From the NCBI GenBank assembly GCA_024734495.1, contig JALMQS010000913.1, positions 1 to 64,000 of the forward strand: a DNA stretch of 64,000 nt, in the 5' to 3' direction. This DNA is from Forficula auricularia. Its lineage: Eukaryota > Arthropoda > Insecta > Dermaptera > Forficulidae. Shown piece by piece: positions 1 to 10,427 of the stretch. Within the stretch, counting starts at the first letter, position 1; each line of letters opens with the position of its first letter. Both the position numbers and the translations under genes were made by a program. The notes under the pieces are model-generated. The model was given only the letters and a program-made list of their open reading frames with translations, was not told the origin of the DNA and did not search any database.

Positions 1-330
1 AGAATGCTAGGTTTTTCAATTTCATTTCAATCGGTGCAACGGTGTGGAAAAAATCGTGGGCCAAAAAACGATAACATACATCCATCCATACATACATACA
101 TACATCCGCACGCACTAAATGAAAAAATGGCACTTTTTGGCCTCTCGACGAGACCCCATGTAATTTTTGGCAAAACCGTCACGTGCTAAAATTCAACCTA
201 ATTGAATACTACAATTTGTGACTTTAATTTAGTCCATGGGTTCCGTAGTCTTTACCTGAGGACCCTTTGAAGCCACGCTTGCCCCGAGAGCGATTGCAAT
301 ACTTTACCCATGCTTTGCATTGGATAAAGT
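1..330 (-). repeat. Family A repeat, 5' half (copy A1)
   Basis: This is the reverse complement of the first ~330 bases of the A copies at 4459, 32431 and 35575. It ends at 320-330 with TTGGATAAAGT, the reverse of the family's ACTTTATCCAA start. The element continues beyond the left window edge. It has no coding capacity; the short frame across 4-189 is a by-product of the repeat. Confidence 0.85.
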
Positions 331-839
331 AAAAATCAATAGACAAAGTAAATAACAATAGACAAGCAATAGCATTCTTGACTTGTTATAATTAACTAAT
401 AACAGGAAAAAGATATTATAATCAAACAAAAAGAAGAGATGTATTATATATCTTTAAAAAAACAAATTAAAAATGATATGTTTATATTGACAATCGTCAG
501 AAACTAATTCGATATTTACTACTGAGATTGGTCTAGTAGTGGTGAGCGAAACTTTATGATGAATTAAAAATAATAAATAATAGTAGGTACTTTACAAAAT
601 TAGCAACACTTGAAATTTCAAGAATTAAATCTACAGTTCCTAAATTCTGGAAGAATAAATTGAACAATTAAAACTAGTTAAATCTCTTCTAAGTAATACA
701 TGAAATAATAATACAGATAATAGTTAAAATATTAATAAATTCGGTATTTTTAAAGACTTTTTATATGTGTAATACACACTGTGTATATTAAGGGTATTTT
801 GTGACAATTTTTAAATAAAATGTATTATAAAAATTTCAA
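331..839. other. AT-rich spacer with a hammerhead-like relic
   Basis: No gene is visible. At about 519-560 the sequence CTACTGAGATTGGTC, then GAGCGAAAC, resembles the P2 hammerhead segment at 9944-9983 but is diverged. I treat it as an old P2 terminal fragment. Confidence 0.4.
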
Positions 840-931
840 AGTTTTTAAGAAATTTATGATTTTGTGTCGGGCCGCATTCATCTTGTTAGCGCTGGGCGGC
901 AGGCCCGTTGGCCTCGTGCTGGACATCCCTG
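840..931 (-). mobile_element. hAT family G, 5' terminal piece
   Basis: Read on the minus strand it begins CAGGGATGTCCAGCACGAGG and runs through a GGCCCGACA stretch, as do the family G termini at 53374 (plus) and 40958 (minus). The inner part is lost in AT-rich sequence. Confidence 0.6.
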
Positions 932-2755
932 TTTTAATTAAACCCATTGACCGGGCATTATACATACTGCAAGTAATAGCGTGAACAATGTGACATTATT
1001 TACGATCTTTATTTAATGTCTCATAAAATTCGGTCCTCAGCCTGTCAACCTTGACGGACCACCGGAGAATGGGTTTAGATTACTTGAAATTTTTCAATTT
1101 TTACTCACTGCCCTCGGAAGGGGGGCTTTGTTAATTCTCAAAAAAAGCTTGCTTTGGGCGTAGCACGCGGTTCGATGAAATGAACGGTCAAATCGTAAAA
1201 GTACTGAACCAGTTAACGGGCGAATTCGTTTATCCCCATGACTTCTAGGGACTGAGATTCTCTCCACCTTTTTCTTGAGTCTTTCAATCTTCAATCTTTC
1301 GGAGCTCTGAAGGGTGGAGAGGTGATATAAAGAACCTCCAAAATTCGTGAGTTAAGATAAACCAAGTCTGCTTTTAACCTAATTTGGAGGCTACACTCGG
1401 ATAGCATCCCCTGCTTTCAACCTCATTTCTAACTTCTTTAAAAGGGGTGAATGAGAATTAGGGGTGCAGAGGCATCTTCGTTTCCACTCTTGTCCCTTGA
1501 TTTACTCTTCGATAATCAAGGTCTGTCTATACAAAGAAAATAAAAAAATTGCCCGCAACTAATTCTTTAAGTACCATGCTCGATTTAGAACATTAAAGCG
1601 ATTACTATAGAGATTATCATCTCCATTGTAATTTTCTAAGGAAATTTTCATAGGGATGGTTTCCCATTTCCTTCCACTGGATTTAGTGAGGCGCCTTGTA
1701 TATTTTATTTACAAAAGTGAAAATTGTTCTGACTAAGGCGAGACTCCCCCAGTGAACACGATTCGAGGGGGCCGACCCCTGACCCCCGACCTCTATAATA
1801 TGCCGTCCACTGATATAATTTTTAGGTAGATTTCGAAGAAATATACCTATTGCGCTCACTCTCATGGTGTGACTTCCAGAAAATTTCATCATAATTTTTC
1901 CGATCATGGCCCCTAGACCCCAAAACCACCTCTCCAATTCAAAAGATTTTATATACGATATAGTATGTGTGGGTATGTATCGCAATTTTGTGGGTGCGCT
2001 ACAGGCCGCAACGTTCAACCGATTGCAATAAAATTTGGCACAAGATTTAGTCTTAATGTAAACAAGAACTTGTTAGTTTTTGCAACTTCAGACCCAAGGG
2101 GGTGGCAAATGGTGGGGGGTCGAAATCTTAAAAAATTGATAACAACGTTAATGTAGATGATACCAGTTTGGTTTGCAAATGGCTAATATTCTACTAATTA
2201 ACCTCTACAACTTGTGTCTAAAAAGTTTTTGATAGGAGAAGTCTAAAAGGGGGGTAGAGCCCTTGAAATCTACCTCTTCCTACGGCCTGTAGGTATAATC
2301 TCTAGTCAGAAATAGGTAAGAAATACGAATATCTACAAAATAGTGTTAATGATTTCTAATCTTTCAGAAGTTCCGCGGATGACGAATGCATCCTTTGAGT
2401 GAATAAATAATCCTGAATCCGCATAATTGCAGACACTACAGAGCTCAATTTGCGTTAAGGTTCGATTCTATACTATATATCATAGAAATATATGATGAGG
2501 TGGGGGAGGACACGGAAGTACTTGTGCATAAATGAGTGCCAATGTCTTAGGGTCCCCATGTTGTCTCCCTATTCTGGAATATTAATTACCAATAGGAGAT
2601 AATTAATTCCTTGTGATTTATTTCCCTCATAAACTATAATCAAATGCTCGCCTGGAATAGAATTATGCCATTTGTGACCAGAGGAAAAAAAGATGGACAG
2701 CTATAGAATTTCATCAGACAATCTATATCTAAATCGATTTCATTGTGTGGTAATT
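932..2755. other. Spacer with no recognised gene
   Basis: The short open frames (for example 1683-2018 minus and 1965-2156 plus) have no recognisable domain and low-complexity composition. The stretch 1690-2150 has the style of a non-coding repeat (phrases like those in the Helitron copies) but has no second copy in this window. A possible LINE scrap is listed separately. Confidence 0.5.
1200..1275 (+). pseudogene. Scrap of a LINE ORF2 C-terminus
   Basis: The plus strand reads ANSFIPMTSRD then a stop at about 1210-1250. This matches the NSFIPMTSRG stretch in the LINE end at 59945-60480 (minus strand). Only a few dozen bases align, so this is a tentative call. Confidence 0.3.
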
Positions 2756-2788
2756 ACTTTCACATTTATATTAAATGAAAATAATGTG

Positions 2789-2880
2789 TTGAAGGAGACA
2801 ATAAAGAAGGTGTGTCTTCTGCTGAATTATAAAATTTTTATTTATTTATAACGAGACTATAGTTTTGAGGGGCTTTGAAC
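2789..2880 (-). mobile_element. 92-bp PLE terminal fragment (family E) with 9-bp target duplication
   Basis: The segment matches the arms at 6955-7025 and 7927-8025 (GGAGACAATA, then ATTTATTTATAA, then GAGACTATAGTTTTGAGGGG). It is flanked on both sides by AATAATGTG (2780-2788 and 2881-2889), so it is a separate insertion into D1. It carries only half of a hammerhead-like motif, and the GAAA is altered. Confidence 0.75.
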
Positions 2881-3284
2881 AATAATGTGGAAGTATTGCG
2901 ATGCCCTGTCTGGGTCCTGACTCTTTGAGAGCTTGTATCTCAGAGATGAAAAAAGTTAATTTCATTTTGTAACTTCTAGGTGGAAGGAATCGATGCCCTT
3001 AATAGTTGGAAACCGGATTTGGGACATAAAACCGGATATTGTGGTCCCCAGAGGCCAAAAAGGGGCCAAAAATCCATTGGTCAGTGCGTACGTATGTATG
3101 TACGTATGTACCCCCCTGCGTTTCGCAACCATAAGTCTCAGAGCTACGAAATTCGAAACTTAAGCTCGATATAGGCTAGAAGGAGTACAGCAAGCTTTTG
3201 GTTGAAATCGGAAAACCGGAAGTGGACATTTACATGAAAGATTTTTCGTTTTTTTTTATTTTCTCAAAAACGGCTCTAACGATT

Positions 3285-3505
3285 TTTTTAAAAATTAGTG
3301 TATTTATCAAGTGTCATGAGTTATTAGTTGTGTCAAATTTTTAATCCGATTGAAATAAAGGAAGGGGCGTCGCGACACTCCGTACTTTACACCCCCTTCC
3401 TTTATTTCAATCGGATTCAAAAATTTGACACAACTAATAACTCATGACACTTGATAAATACACTAATTTTTAAAAAAATTGTTAGAGCCGTTTTTGAGAA
3501 AATCA
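3285..3505. repeat. Foldback within D1
   Basis: The two arms, each about 100 bases, are near-perfect reverse complements around a centre near 3385. They include the CAATCGGATT / AATCCGATTG and CTCATGACAC / GTGTCATGAG pairs. D2 carries a shorter version near 58259-58360. Confidence 0.85.
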
Positions 3506-3605
3506 AACGAAATAAAGGAAGGGGGTGTAAATTAGTAGTGTCGCGATGATTTCAAATAAATGAAAATGTGAAAGTCGTGTGGTGAACACACCAGTTGATT
3601 TTCTA

Positions 3606-4345
3606 TTTTTAACCGACTTCAAAAAAGGAGGAGGTTCTCTATTCGACTGAATTTTTTTTTTTTTTTTTTTTTTGTGCCTATGTTACCTCATATCTCCGCC
3701 AATTGTCAACCGATTTTGAAAAAAAAATTTTGCATTGGGTCCAGTCTAGCTTCCGATTGGTTTTTTTCGATTTTTTTTCATAGGTATTAGACCTTTTTTA
3801 TTAGGTTTGTTTAGACCTAACCTCTTTGTTTATGAACCGATTTCGATGGTTCTTTTTTTATCCGAAAGGGGGTGTCTTAGGGATGGTGTCATATTAATTT
3901 GGTTAAGTTCTGATGATATGATCACTATTAATAACATCACTAAAAGAGAAAAATAAAAATTTTTAAGAAAAAAATAAAAACCGACTTCAAAAAATTAAAT
4001 GCAACAAATAAAATACACTAAAAGGTATAAAATAATTATTATCTTATTTAGTTACAACTAAACGACGAAATATTAACACGAAATTACTTTTTGAAGTCGG
4101 TACCAAACAAACTATACCTATAAGCGAGCATATCCTCCAAACGTACTAAGTAAGATCCGTCGAGTGCGATTCATAAAAGGTATATGTTTGGCACCAACTT
4201 CAAAAAGTAATTTCGTGTTAATATTTCGTCGTTTAGTGTGTAACTAAATAAGATAATAATTATTTTATACCTTTTAGTGTATTTTTTATTTGTTGCACTT
4301 AATTTTTGAAGTCGGTTTTTATTTTTTCTTAAAAATTTTTTACCT
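3606..4345 (+). repeat. Family C element (copy C1)
   Basis: It starts ACCGACTTCAAAAAAGGAGG after a T run and contains a long poly-T tract (about 3650-3674). At 3979-4101 and 4190-4318 it carries a large inverted repeat whose arms are bounded by ACCGACTTC and GAAGTCGGT. C2 at 5986-6755 is the same element in the opposite orientation, and a 5' piece lies at 53981-54048. No coding sequence is present. The plan resembles families A, B and D. Confidence 0.75.
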
Positions 4346-4458
4346 ACCATTTGTGAAGTGGGGAAATTATTGTATTCGCACATAAAAAATTTGAAAATGT
4401 GAATCTGAAAGTAGAAGCCGAAACGGCGTGATTCTAATAAAAAAATATAATTATTTTT

Positions 4459-5789
4459 ACTTTATCCAATGCGAAGCATGGGGAAAGTATTGTAATCGGT
4501 CTGGCGGCAAGCGCGACTTCAAAGGGTCCTCAGGTAAAAACTACGGAACCCATGGACTCAATTAAGGTCACAAATTGAAGTATTCAATGAGATTGAATTT
4601 TAGCACGTGACGGTTTTGCCAAAAAATTACCTGGAATCTCGTCGAGAGGCCAAAAAGTACCATTTTTTTGGAAGTGCGTGTGGATGGATGTATCTATGGT
4701 ATGTGTGTTATCGTTTTTTTCGTCCACGATTTTTTCCACACCGTTGCACTGATAGAATTTAAATTGAAAACCTACCATTATTTTAACAAAATGAAGCGCT
4801 GATTAGTTTTTGGTACATATCGGTCCACAAACATTAGTACTTTATTTAATTACTTTTTTAGTTTTTTCTAAATATCTTGAAAATGACTTAACCAATTTTG
4901 ATGAAATTTAATATCCTAATTAAGTACCTTGGGGACCACAAAAAGGTTAAATAAAGTTTTTAGTAAAATCATATTTTAAAGTACTTTACTCTAGAATAAA
5001 ATAGTACTTTTTTAATTTTTTATTTTAAATTCTTTAAAATTTATTCATTTGATCGTTTTTAAGATAGCTCATTTAACCTAACTTAAGTAAGAATGGTTAG
5101 GCTTCTCGCTGTGAAATAGTAAAAATTTGGGAGGAAATTTTATAAGTAACCAATAGCAACCGCGTTGTTTTCTTATCCGTTACCATTGCTGAAGACATGG
5201 AGGAATCGACTTAAAATCAAAAATAGAGATTGATTCTCATCTAGTACTTGAGGAATAACCATTCTATATTGGACTTTTGACGTTTCGGTTTTTATTGGTA
5301 ACCATTGCTGAAGACATAGAGGAATCGAGTTAAAATCAAAAATAACGATCGATTCTTATCTAATACTAGAGGAATAACCTTATTGCATTCCATTTTTAAT
5401 GTTTTGACTATTAATGGCAACCTTTTGATTTTAAGTCGATTCTTCCACGTTTTCAGTAGAGGTTGCCATTAATAGTCAAAACATCAAAATGGAATGCAAT
5501 AAGGTTATTCTTCTAGTATTAGATAAGAATCGATCGTTATTTTTGATTTTAAGTCAATTCCTCCATGTCTTCAGCAATGGTTAGTTACCAATAATAATCG
5601 AAGCGTCAAAAATCTAATGTAGAATGGTCATTCCTCGACTGTTAAATGAGAATCGATCATTATTTTTGAATTAAAGTTAACATGAACTGCAAATAGCAAG
5701 TGATATCTGATTAATAATAAAGGAATAAACATATTAATATCTCAAATGAATTTGGATAAAGTTTAGCAACGATCCGTTGCAGTTTATTT
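4459..5789 (+). repeat. Family A Helentron-like element (copy A2)
   Basis: The 5' end is ACTTTATCCAA at 4459. The inverse TTGGATAAAGT lies at 5752-5762, followed by the hairpin GCAAC-GATCC-GTTGC (5766-5780) and AGTTTATTT. The central part consists of ~118-base units (GAAGACATGGAGGAATCGA...) first in direct and then in inverted order, giving a foldback. It sits between the oppositely oriented C1 and C2. No ORF of interest. Confidence 0.85.
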
Positions 5790-5985
5790 ATTTTAATAAT
5801 TTTACCAATAAATTTTGCCAATAAAGCCTTAACAAATAATTAATAATAAATTTTTAACTAGCGATAAATACCGATCGGGCTCTCTTAAGCCAATCTGAAA
5901 TCTAAACTCTGATCATAAAGATTCTAAAAGTATTATCATGAAGCAGACAGAGGGCTTTATTGCATCCTCAGAACTGGTTTAACAT

Positions 5986-6673
5986 AAAAATTTTTAAGAA
6001 AAAATATAAAAACCGACTTCCAAAAAATTAAGTGCAACAAATATAAAAATACACTAAAAGGTATAAAATAATTATTATCTTATTTAGTTACAACTAAACG
6101 ACGAAATATTAACACGAAATTACTTTTTAAAGTCGGTGCCAAACAAACTATACCTATAAGCGAGCGTACCCGCCAAACGTACTAAGTAAGATCCGTCGAG
6201 TGCGATTCATAAAAGGTATATGTTTGGCACCAACTTCAAAAAGTAATTTCGTGTTAATATTTCGTCGTTTAGTTGTAACTAAATAAGATAATAATTATTT
6301 TATACCTTTTAGTGTATTTTTATATTTGTTGCACTTAATTTTTTGAAGTCGGTTTTTATTTTTTCTTAAAAAATTTTTATTTTTCTCTTTTTAGTGATGT
6401 TATTAATAGTGATTATATCATCAGAACTTGATCAAATTAATATGACACCATCCCTAAGACACCCCTTTCGGATAAAAAAAGAACCATCGAAATCGGTTCA
6501 TAAACAAAGAGGTTAGGTCTAAACAAACCTAAACAAACCTAATAAAAAAGGTCTAATACCTATGAAAAAAAATCGAAAAAAAATGGGACCAATCGGAAGC
6601 TAGACTGGACCCAATGCAAAAAAAATTTTCAAAATCGGTTCACAATTGGCGGAGATATGAGGTAACATAGGCA

Positions 6674-6711
<38 letters not shown>

Positions 6712-6755
6712 CAATCGAATAGAGAACCTCCTCCTTTTTTGAAGTCGGTTAAAAA
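5986..6755 (-). repeat. Family C element (copy C2)
   Basis: This is the reverse-orientation copy of C1, ending TTTTTTGAAGTCGGTTAAAA near 6736-6755, with an A run of about 33 at 6677-6709. C1, A2 and C2 together form a C-A-C composite with inverted outer copies. The 200 bases between here and 6944 hold nothing I recognise. Confidence 0.75.
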
Positions 6756-7049
6756 GAACACCCATCCTAGGTTGATCCTTATTTTGGCGATATTCATTTT
6801 GAGATGAGAGATGTTTATTTTTCTGAAAATATTTTTGACTCCTTTATCCATGCATTAATGTGTTTCGAATTTTTATTTAAAAATCAATCTGTTTGAAAAT
6901 TGACCATTTTGAAGAACCGAAATCTTCTAATAAAGAAAAATCTCTTTCGAAATTAAAGGAGACAATAATCCTGCTCGAAAAATAATTTTATTTATTTATA
7001 AAGAGACTATAGTTTCGAGGGCTTTGCTACCTGTGAATCAATTGAAATA

Positions 7050-7910
7050 CGAGGTGTATGCATATGAAATGAGCCTTTTACGATAGATGACAGTATAGGT
7101 TATTTTTATTTTGAACGAACCATAAACTTATTATTTTTTCGTTGCTTTGGCATCTGACAACAACTTTCAGTGTTGAAAATTTGATTTGCAATACAACAAA
7201 CATAAAAAAATTTCATGTTAAAAATGACGAATTTTGTGCCTACACCATACGATACGAGGACAGCATTAAATTTTTTCTTATCATTTAAAGAAAAGCGCGG
7301 CAGAATCTCAACGAATGCTTGAAGAAGCTTATGGTAGTCATGCTCCACCTTTAGCAACATATAAAAGATGGTTTCAACGATGACGATGACGATGGGATCA
7401 GAAAGGTGTCGTCTATCATGAGCTATTGAAACCTGCTGAAATTGTAAATGCTAAACTAACAACAATTAATTGATTTGAACCGTGTATTGCAGGAAAAACG
7501 GCCAGAATATCAAAAAAGGCAACATAAATTGATTTTCCTTCATGACAATGCTCCTTTACATAAAGCAAAAACGGTTCATGATACGCTAGAAGCACTCAAC
7601 TGGGAATTGCTACCCCATGCGGCTTACTCACCAGACCTGGCTCCTTCTGACTACCACCTGTTTTCGTCGATGGGCCACGCACTTAAAGAGCAGCACTTCA
7701 AAACTTACGAAGAAGTCGAAAAATGGGTCAATGAATGGTTTTCTTCCAAAGACCAGCAGTTTTTTTGGAAGGGGATCCACTAATTCACAGAAAGGTGGTC
7801 AAAATGTGTAGAAAGTGATGTAGAGTACTTTGAATAAAATATTTTTTTCTTTCCTATTTAAAAAAAGTGTTTTATTTTAATTAAAAATGCTCATTTCTTA
7901 TGCACACTGG
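7050..7910 (+). mobile_element. Internally deleted mariner element
   Basis: Imperfect terminal inverted repeats (CGAGGTGTATGCATATGAAATG at the left, pairing with CATTTCTTATGCACACTGG at the right) are flanked by TA at 7048-7049 and 7911-7912, the mariner target site. At 861 bp it is shorter than a typical ~1.3-kb mariner. The right TIR runs into the loop of the surrounding family E palindrome. Confidence 0.8.
7230..7783 (+). pseudogene. Mariner transposase, deleted and frameshifted
   Basis: This is the relic of a DDD-type mariner transposase, which cuts and pastes the element at TA sites. The N-terminal part is visible around 7260-7380 (AESQRMLEEAYGSHAPPLAT, then YKRWFQR), but the sequence then jumps to the catalytic C-terminal half. 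The latter is open from 7475 and contains HDNAPLHKA and the conserved YSPDLAPSDYHLF block with the last catalytic aspartate. The central region with the first catalytic aspartate is missing, and stops interrupt 7380-7475. It cannot encode an active enzyme. The family assignment is secure from these motifs. Confidence 0.85.
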
Positions 7911-7918
7911 TAGACTGA

Positions 7919-7953
7919 CTGATAAAGAGGGCAAAGCCCTCGAAACTATAGTC
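7919..7953 (+). ncRNA. Hammerhead-like motif, family E (core altered)
   Basis: CTGATAA, a perfect 7-bp stem GAGGGC(AAA)GCCCTC, GAAA, then CTATAGTC. The layout is that of the P1 hammerheads, but the first box reads CTGATAA rather than CTGANGA, so activity is doubtful. Confidence 0.5.
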
Positions 7954-8247
7954 TCTTTATAAATAAATAAAAAAATTATTTTTCCAGCAGAAGGCACACT
8001 CTTTTATTGTCTCCTTTAATTTTAAAAATTTTGCTACTCTCGGCAAAAGAAACTTTAAATTTCTTTCGAAATTGTAATGTAAGTATCATTCTTAAATTCT
8101 AAAAAATAAATTAACCTTTGAATATTATTAATTTTCTTCCAGAACTTAAGTGACTTGATTTAAATCTTTCATTAAATTGAAGGGTTGGTTTTGTCACAAA
8201 TATAATAAAACAATAATTTTAATAACTATTAGAATTATTTAATTGAT

Positions 8248-8287
8248 AACTATACAGTTTCGGTCACCACTGGTCGACCATCCTCAG
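8248..8287 (-). ncRNA. Hammerhead-like motif, P2 left arm
   Basis: On the minus strand: CTGAGGA, stem GGTC...GACC, GAAA, CTGTATAGTT. It is in the sense direction relative to the P2 ORF. The first base pair of stem I does not look paired, so I call the core but not activity. Confidence 0.6.
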
Positions 8288-8788
8288 TAGTTCTAAAAAT
8301 TGAAATGAAACATTTATTTACATTTTTTCTTTTTATAGAGAATTATATAACACAAAATTTTTTTACAATAATTTGAAATCATACATACATCTCGTTCAAG
8401 AACCGGAATTTGTCATTTCACATGAAACATTCATTCTTAAATCTTCAATATAGATAGATCACACAATTCATTACAATCACACACATACATATATATAGCA
8501 ACAATTTATAAAAACGTTTATCACTGAACTAGAAACTATTTTGAATTAATGATTATATTAAATACTATTTTCAATTTTATTTTTTCTAATTATCTCATTG
8601 CATCGTCAATTATTATACAATTAAAAAACCCATTATAAATAATCCATTCTAGAAACACATTATAAGTTAAATTCATTCTTTATTTTTAATTTTTTATTAA
8701 TGAAATATCAAAATACACATCTCCCTATTACATTTTTCTTATAAAATCAATACATGTTTAATCAATATACTAAATCAAATCAATATTC

Positions 8789-9439
8789 TCACAACAATGA
8801 CACAATGAGACTATAACATTCTGATATGTTTTCCGAATCCATTTTGAAATTTACACAATTATCGATATCCTTCAATATATAAAGAGATTCTTTTATTTTT
8901 CTCTTGGTCCAATTTTTCTCATAATCTAGTATCTTAACTCCTTCAAAATCGAAACTATGCTCGTTGTCAATAGCATGAATGGATAACGCGGAGACCAATT
9001 TATTTCCATTAATCGATGAAATATGTTCTTTAATTCTTTGTCTCAAATGTCTTGAAGTCTCACCTATATATTTGTGTGTTTTTTTATCTTTTTTACATGA
9101 ATCACAAACCATCTCATAAACAACCCCCATTTTATCAAGTTTTTCAAGATGAGTCTTATTATTGAATATGTTCATGAGTGGCCTGCCAACACTGTGTACT
9201 AATTTTATGTCATTATTATTCAGAATTCTCAAGATTTTCGCAGATAAATCATGAATATATGGGATGGAGCCTTTAATAATTTTATCTTCTTTTTTAATCA
9301 CTTCCGTTACTAATTTATTTTTTCTATATTTAGTTAGAACTTTATTGAAAAATTGTTTCGAATATCCATTGCTTTCACATTTCTTTTGCAAATCAATCAA
9401 TCTTATGTCTCTGTAGCTCTCATCACATATTCTATCCAA
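8789..9439 (-). pseudogene. PLE protein C-terminus: linker plus GIY-YIG endonuclease
   Basis: The open frame has 216 codons. The first ~100 residues match the linker that follows the reverse transcriptase in Penelope proteins. From about residue 105 there is a GIY-YIG domain (VVYEMVC..C, then HKYIGETSRHLRQRIKEH), the endonuclease that nicks target DNA to prime reverse transcription. The reverse transcriptase (with its YVDD motif) is entirely missing upstream; the sequence switches to the inverted arm at about 9540. The frame itself is intact, but an endonuclease alone cannot move the element. The P2 copy at 55596-56686 carries the same region with a frameshift. Identification is firm for the endonuclease; any expression is unknown. 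Confidence 0.85.
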
Positions 9440-9943
9440 TCTACCTATTTCTCCATATATTAAACTTATAAATCTTATGCTGAAGTGGCTGTATTGATTT
9501 AAAGTTCAACATTCTATTTGTTTTTGAATCTTTCACATACATAAAAATAAAGAATGAATTTAACTTATAATGTATTTCTAGAATGGATTATTTATAATGG
9601 GTTTTTTAATTGTATAATAATTGACGATGCAATGAGATAATTAGAAAAAAATAAAATTGAAAATAGTATTTAATATAATCATTAATTCAAAATAGTTTCT
9701 AGTTCAGTGATAAACGTTTTTATAAATTGTTGCTATATATATGTATGTGTGTGATTGTAATGAATTGTGTGATCTATCTATATTGAAGATTTAAGAATGA
9801 ATGTTTCATGTGAAATGACAAATTCCGGTTCTTGAACGAGATGTATGTATGATTTCAAATTATTGTAAAAAAATTTTGTGTTATATAATTCTCTATAAAA
9901 AGAAAAAATGTAAATAAATGTTTCATTTCAATTTTTAGAACTA

Positions 9944-9983
9944 CTGAGGATGGTCGACCAGTGGTGACCGAAACTGTATAGTT
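9944..9983 (+). ncRNA. Hammerhead-like motif, P2 right arm
   Basis: The same CTGAGGA / GGTC-GACC / GAAA / GTATAGTT arrangement as the left arm, on the opposite strand because the arm is inverted. Confidence 0.6.
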
Positions 9984-10078
9984 ATCAATTAAATAATTCT
10001 AATAGTTATTAAAATTATTGTTTTATTATATTTTTTGACAAAACCAACCCTTCAATTTAATGAAAGCTTTGAATATTA

Positions 10079-10427
10079 GTCAAATAAAAATATTTCGCAT
10101 ATGTACCTATTTAATGAGCTTTAGTTAAAATTAAATTGACTGCTTGCGATTTAAATAAATGCACCAACTATAGGTAGTTATTAAAATTAAAAAAAAAACT
10201 AAAAATAATAAGATAACCTAAATTTATTTTTATCTTCATTAGATGATAACCAGTATAGGCAGAATCTACTGAGTCTAAAGTAAATCCGTTCGCTTGGCAT
10301 TTGGTTACCATTCGCTGTTGAATAGTTTCAATAATAATATTAATAATTCCTATTTAATATATATACGAGCCCCGTCCAATCTCAATTGGCCCACCAATAT
10401 TTTTCTTTTTAAATAAAATTATGCTAA
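10079..10427. other. AT-rich spacer
   Basis: Nothing recognised between the P2 duplication and the Tc1 left end. A GC-rich patch at 10366-10402 (GAGCCCCGTCC...) has no match in the window. Confidence 0.5.

Larger units (their letters stand above)
2756..3601 (+). repeat. Family D Helentron-like element (copy D1)
   Basis: The 5' end is ACTTTCACATTT (2756-2767) after a short T-containing flank. The same 12 bases return inverted as AAATGTGAAAGT at 3564-3575. A perfect hairpin follows (GTGTG, loop GTGAA, CACAC, 3577-3591), then the end CAGTTGATTT. D2 at 57657-58470 has the same ends. The copy contains a 92-base PLE insertion (2789-2880) and an internal foldback (3285-3505). It has no coding sequence. 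Confidence 0.8.
6955..8062. mobile_element. PLE-derived palindrome (family E) carrying a mariner
   Basis: The left arm (6955-7025: GGAGACAATA...GAGACTATAGTTTCGAGGGC) returns inverted at 7927-8025. The whole block is flanked by the 11-base direct repeat CTTTCGAAATT (6944-6954 and 8063-8073), which indicates one insertion. Near the right end is TGCTACTCTCGGCAAAA, also found in the P1 terminal repeats (for example 52328), which ties family E to PLEs. A mariner sits in the loop. Confidence 0.7.
8128..10066 (-). mobile_element. Penelope-like element, family P2, truncated with inverted arms
   Basis: It is flanked by the exact 12-base duplication CTTTGAATATTA (8116-8127 and 10067-10078). The minus strand carries the GIY-YIG end of the PLE protein. 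About 520 bases downstream of the ORF (8166-8686) return inverted upstream of it (9541-10066), each arm with a hammerhead-like motif. The reverse transcriptase is absent, so the copy is 5'-truncated and was joined to an inverted copy of its own 3' region. Other P2 copies: 35230-35537, 55596-56686, 58674-58837. Confidence 0.85.

Noticed and set aside
1683..2156. Overlapping frames 1683-2018 (minus) and 1965-2156 (plus)
   Set aside because: No domain, no codon bias, and sequence style like that of non-coding repeats.
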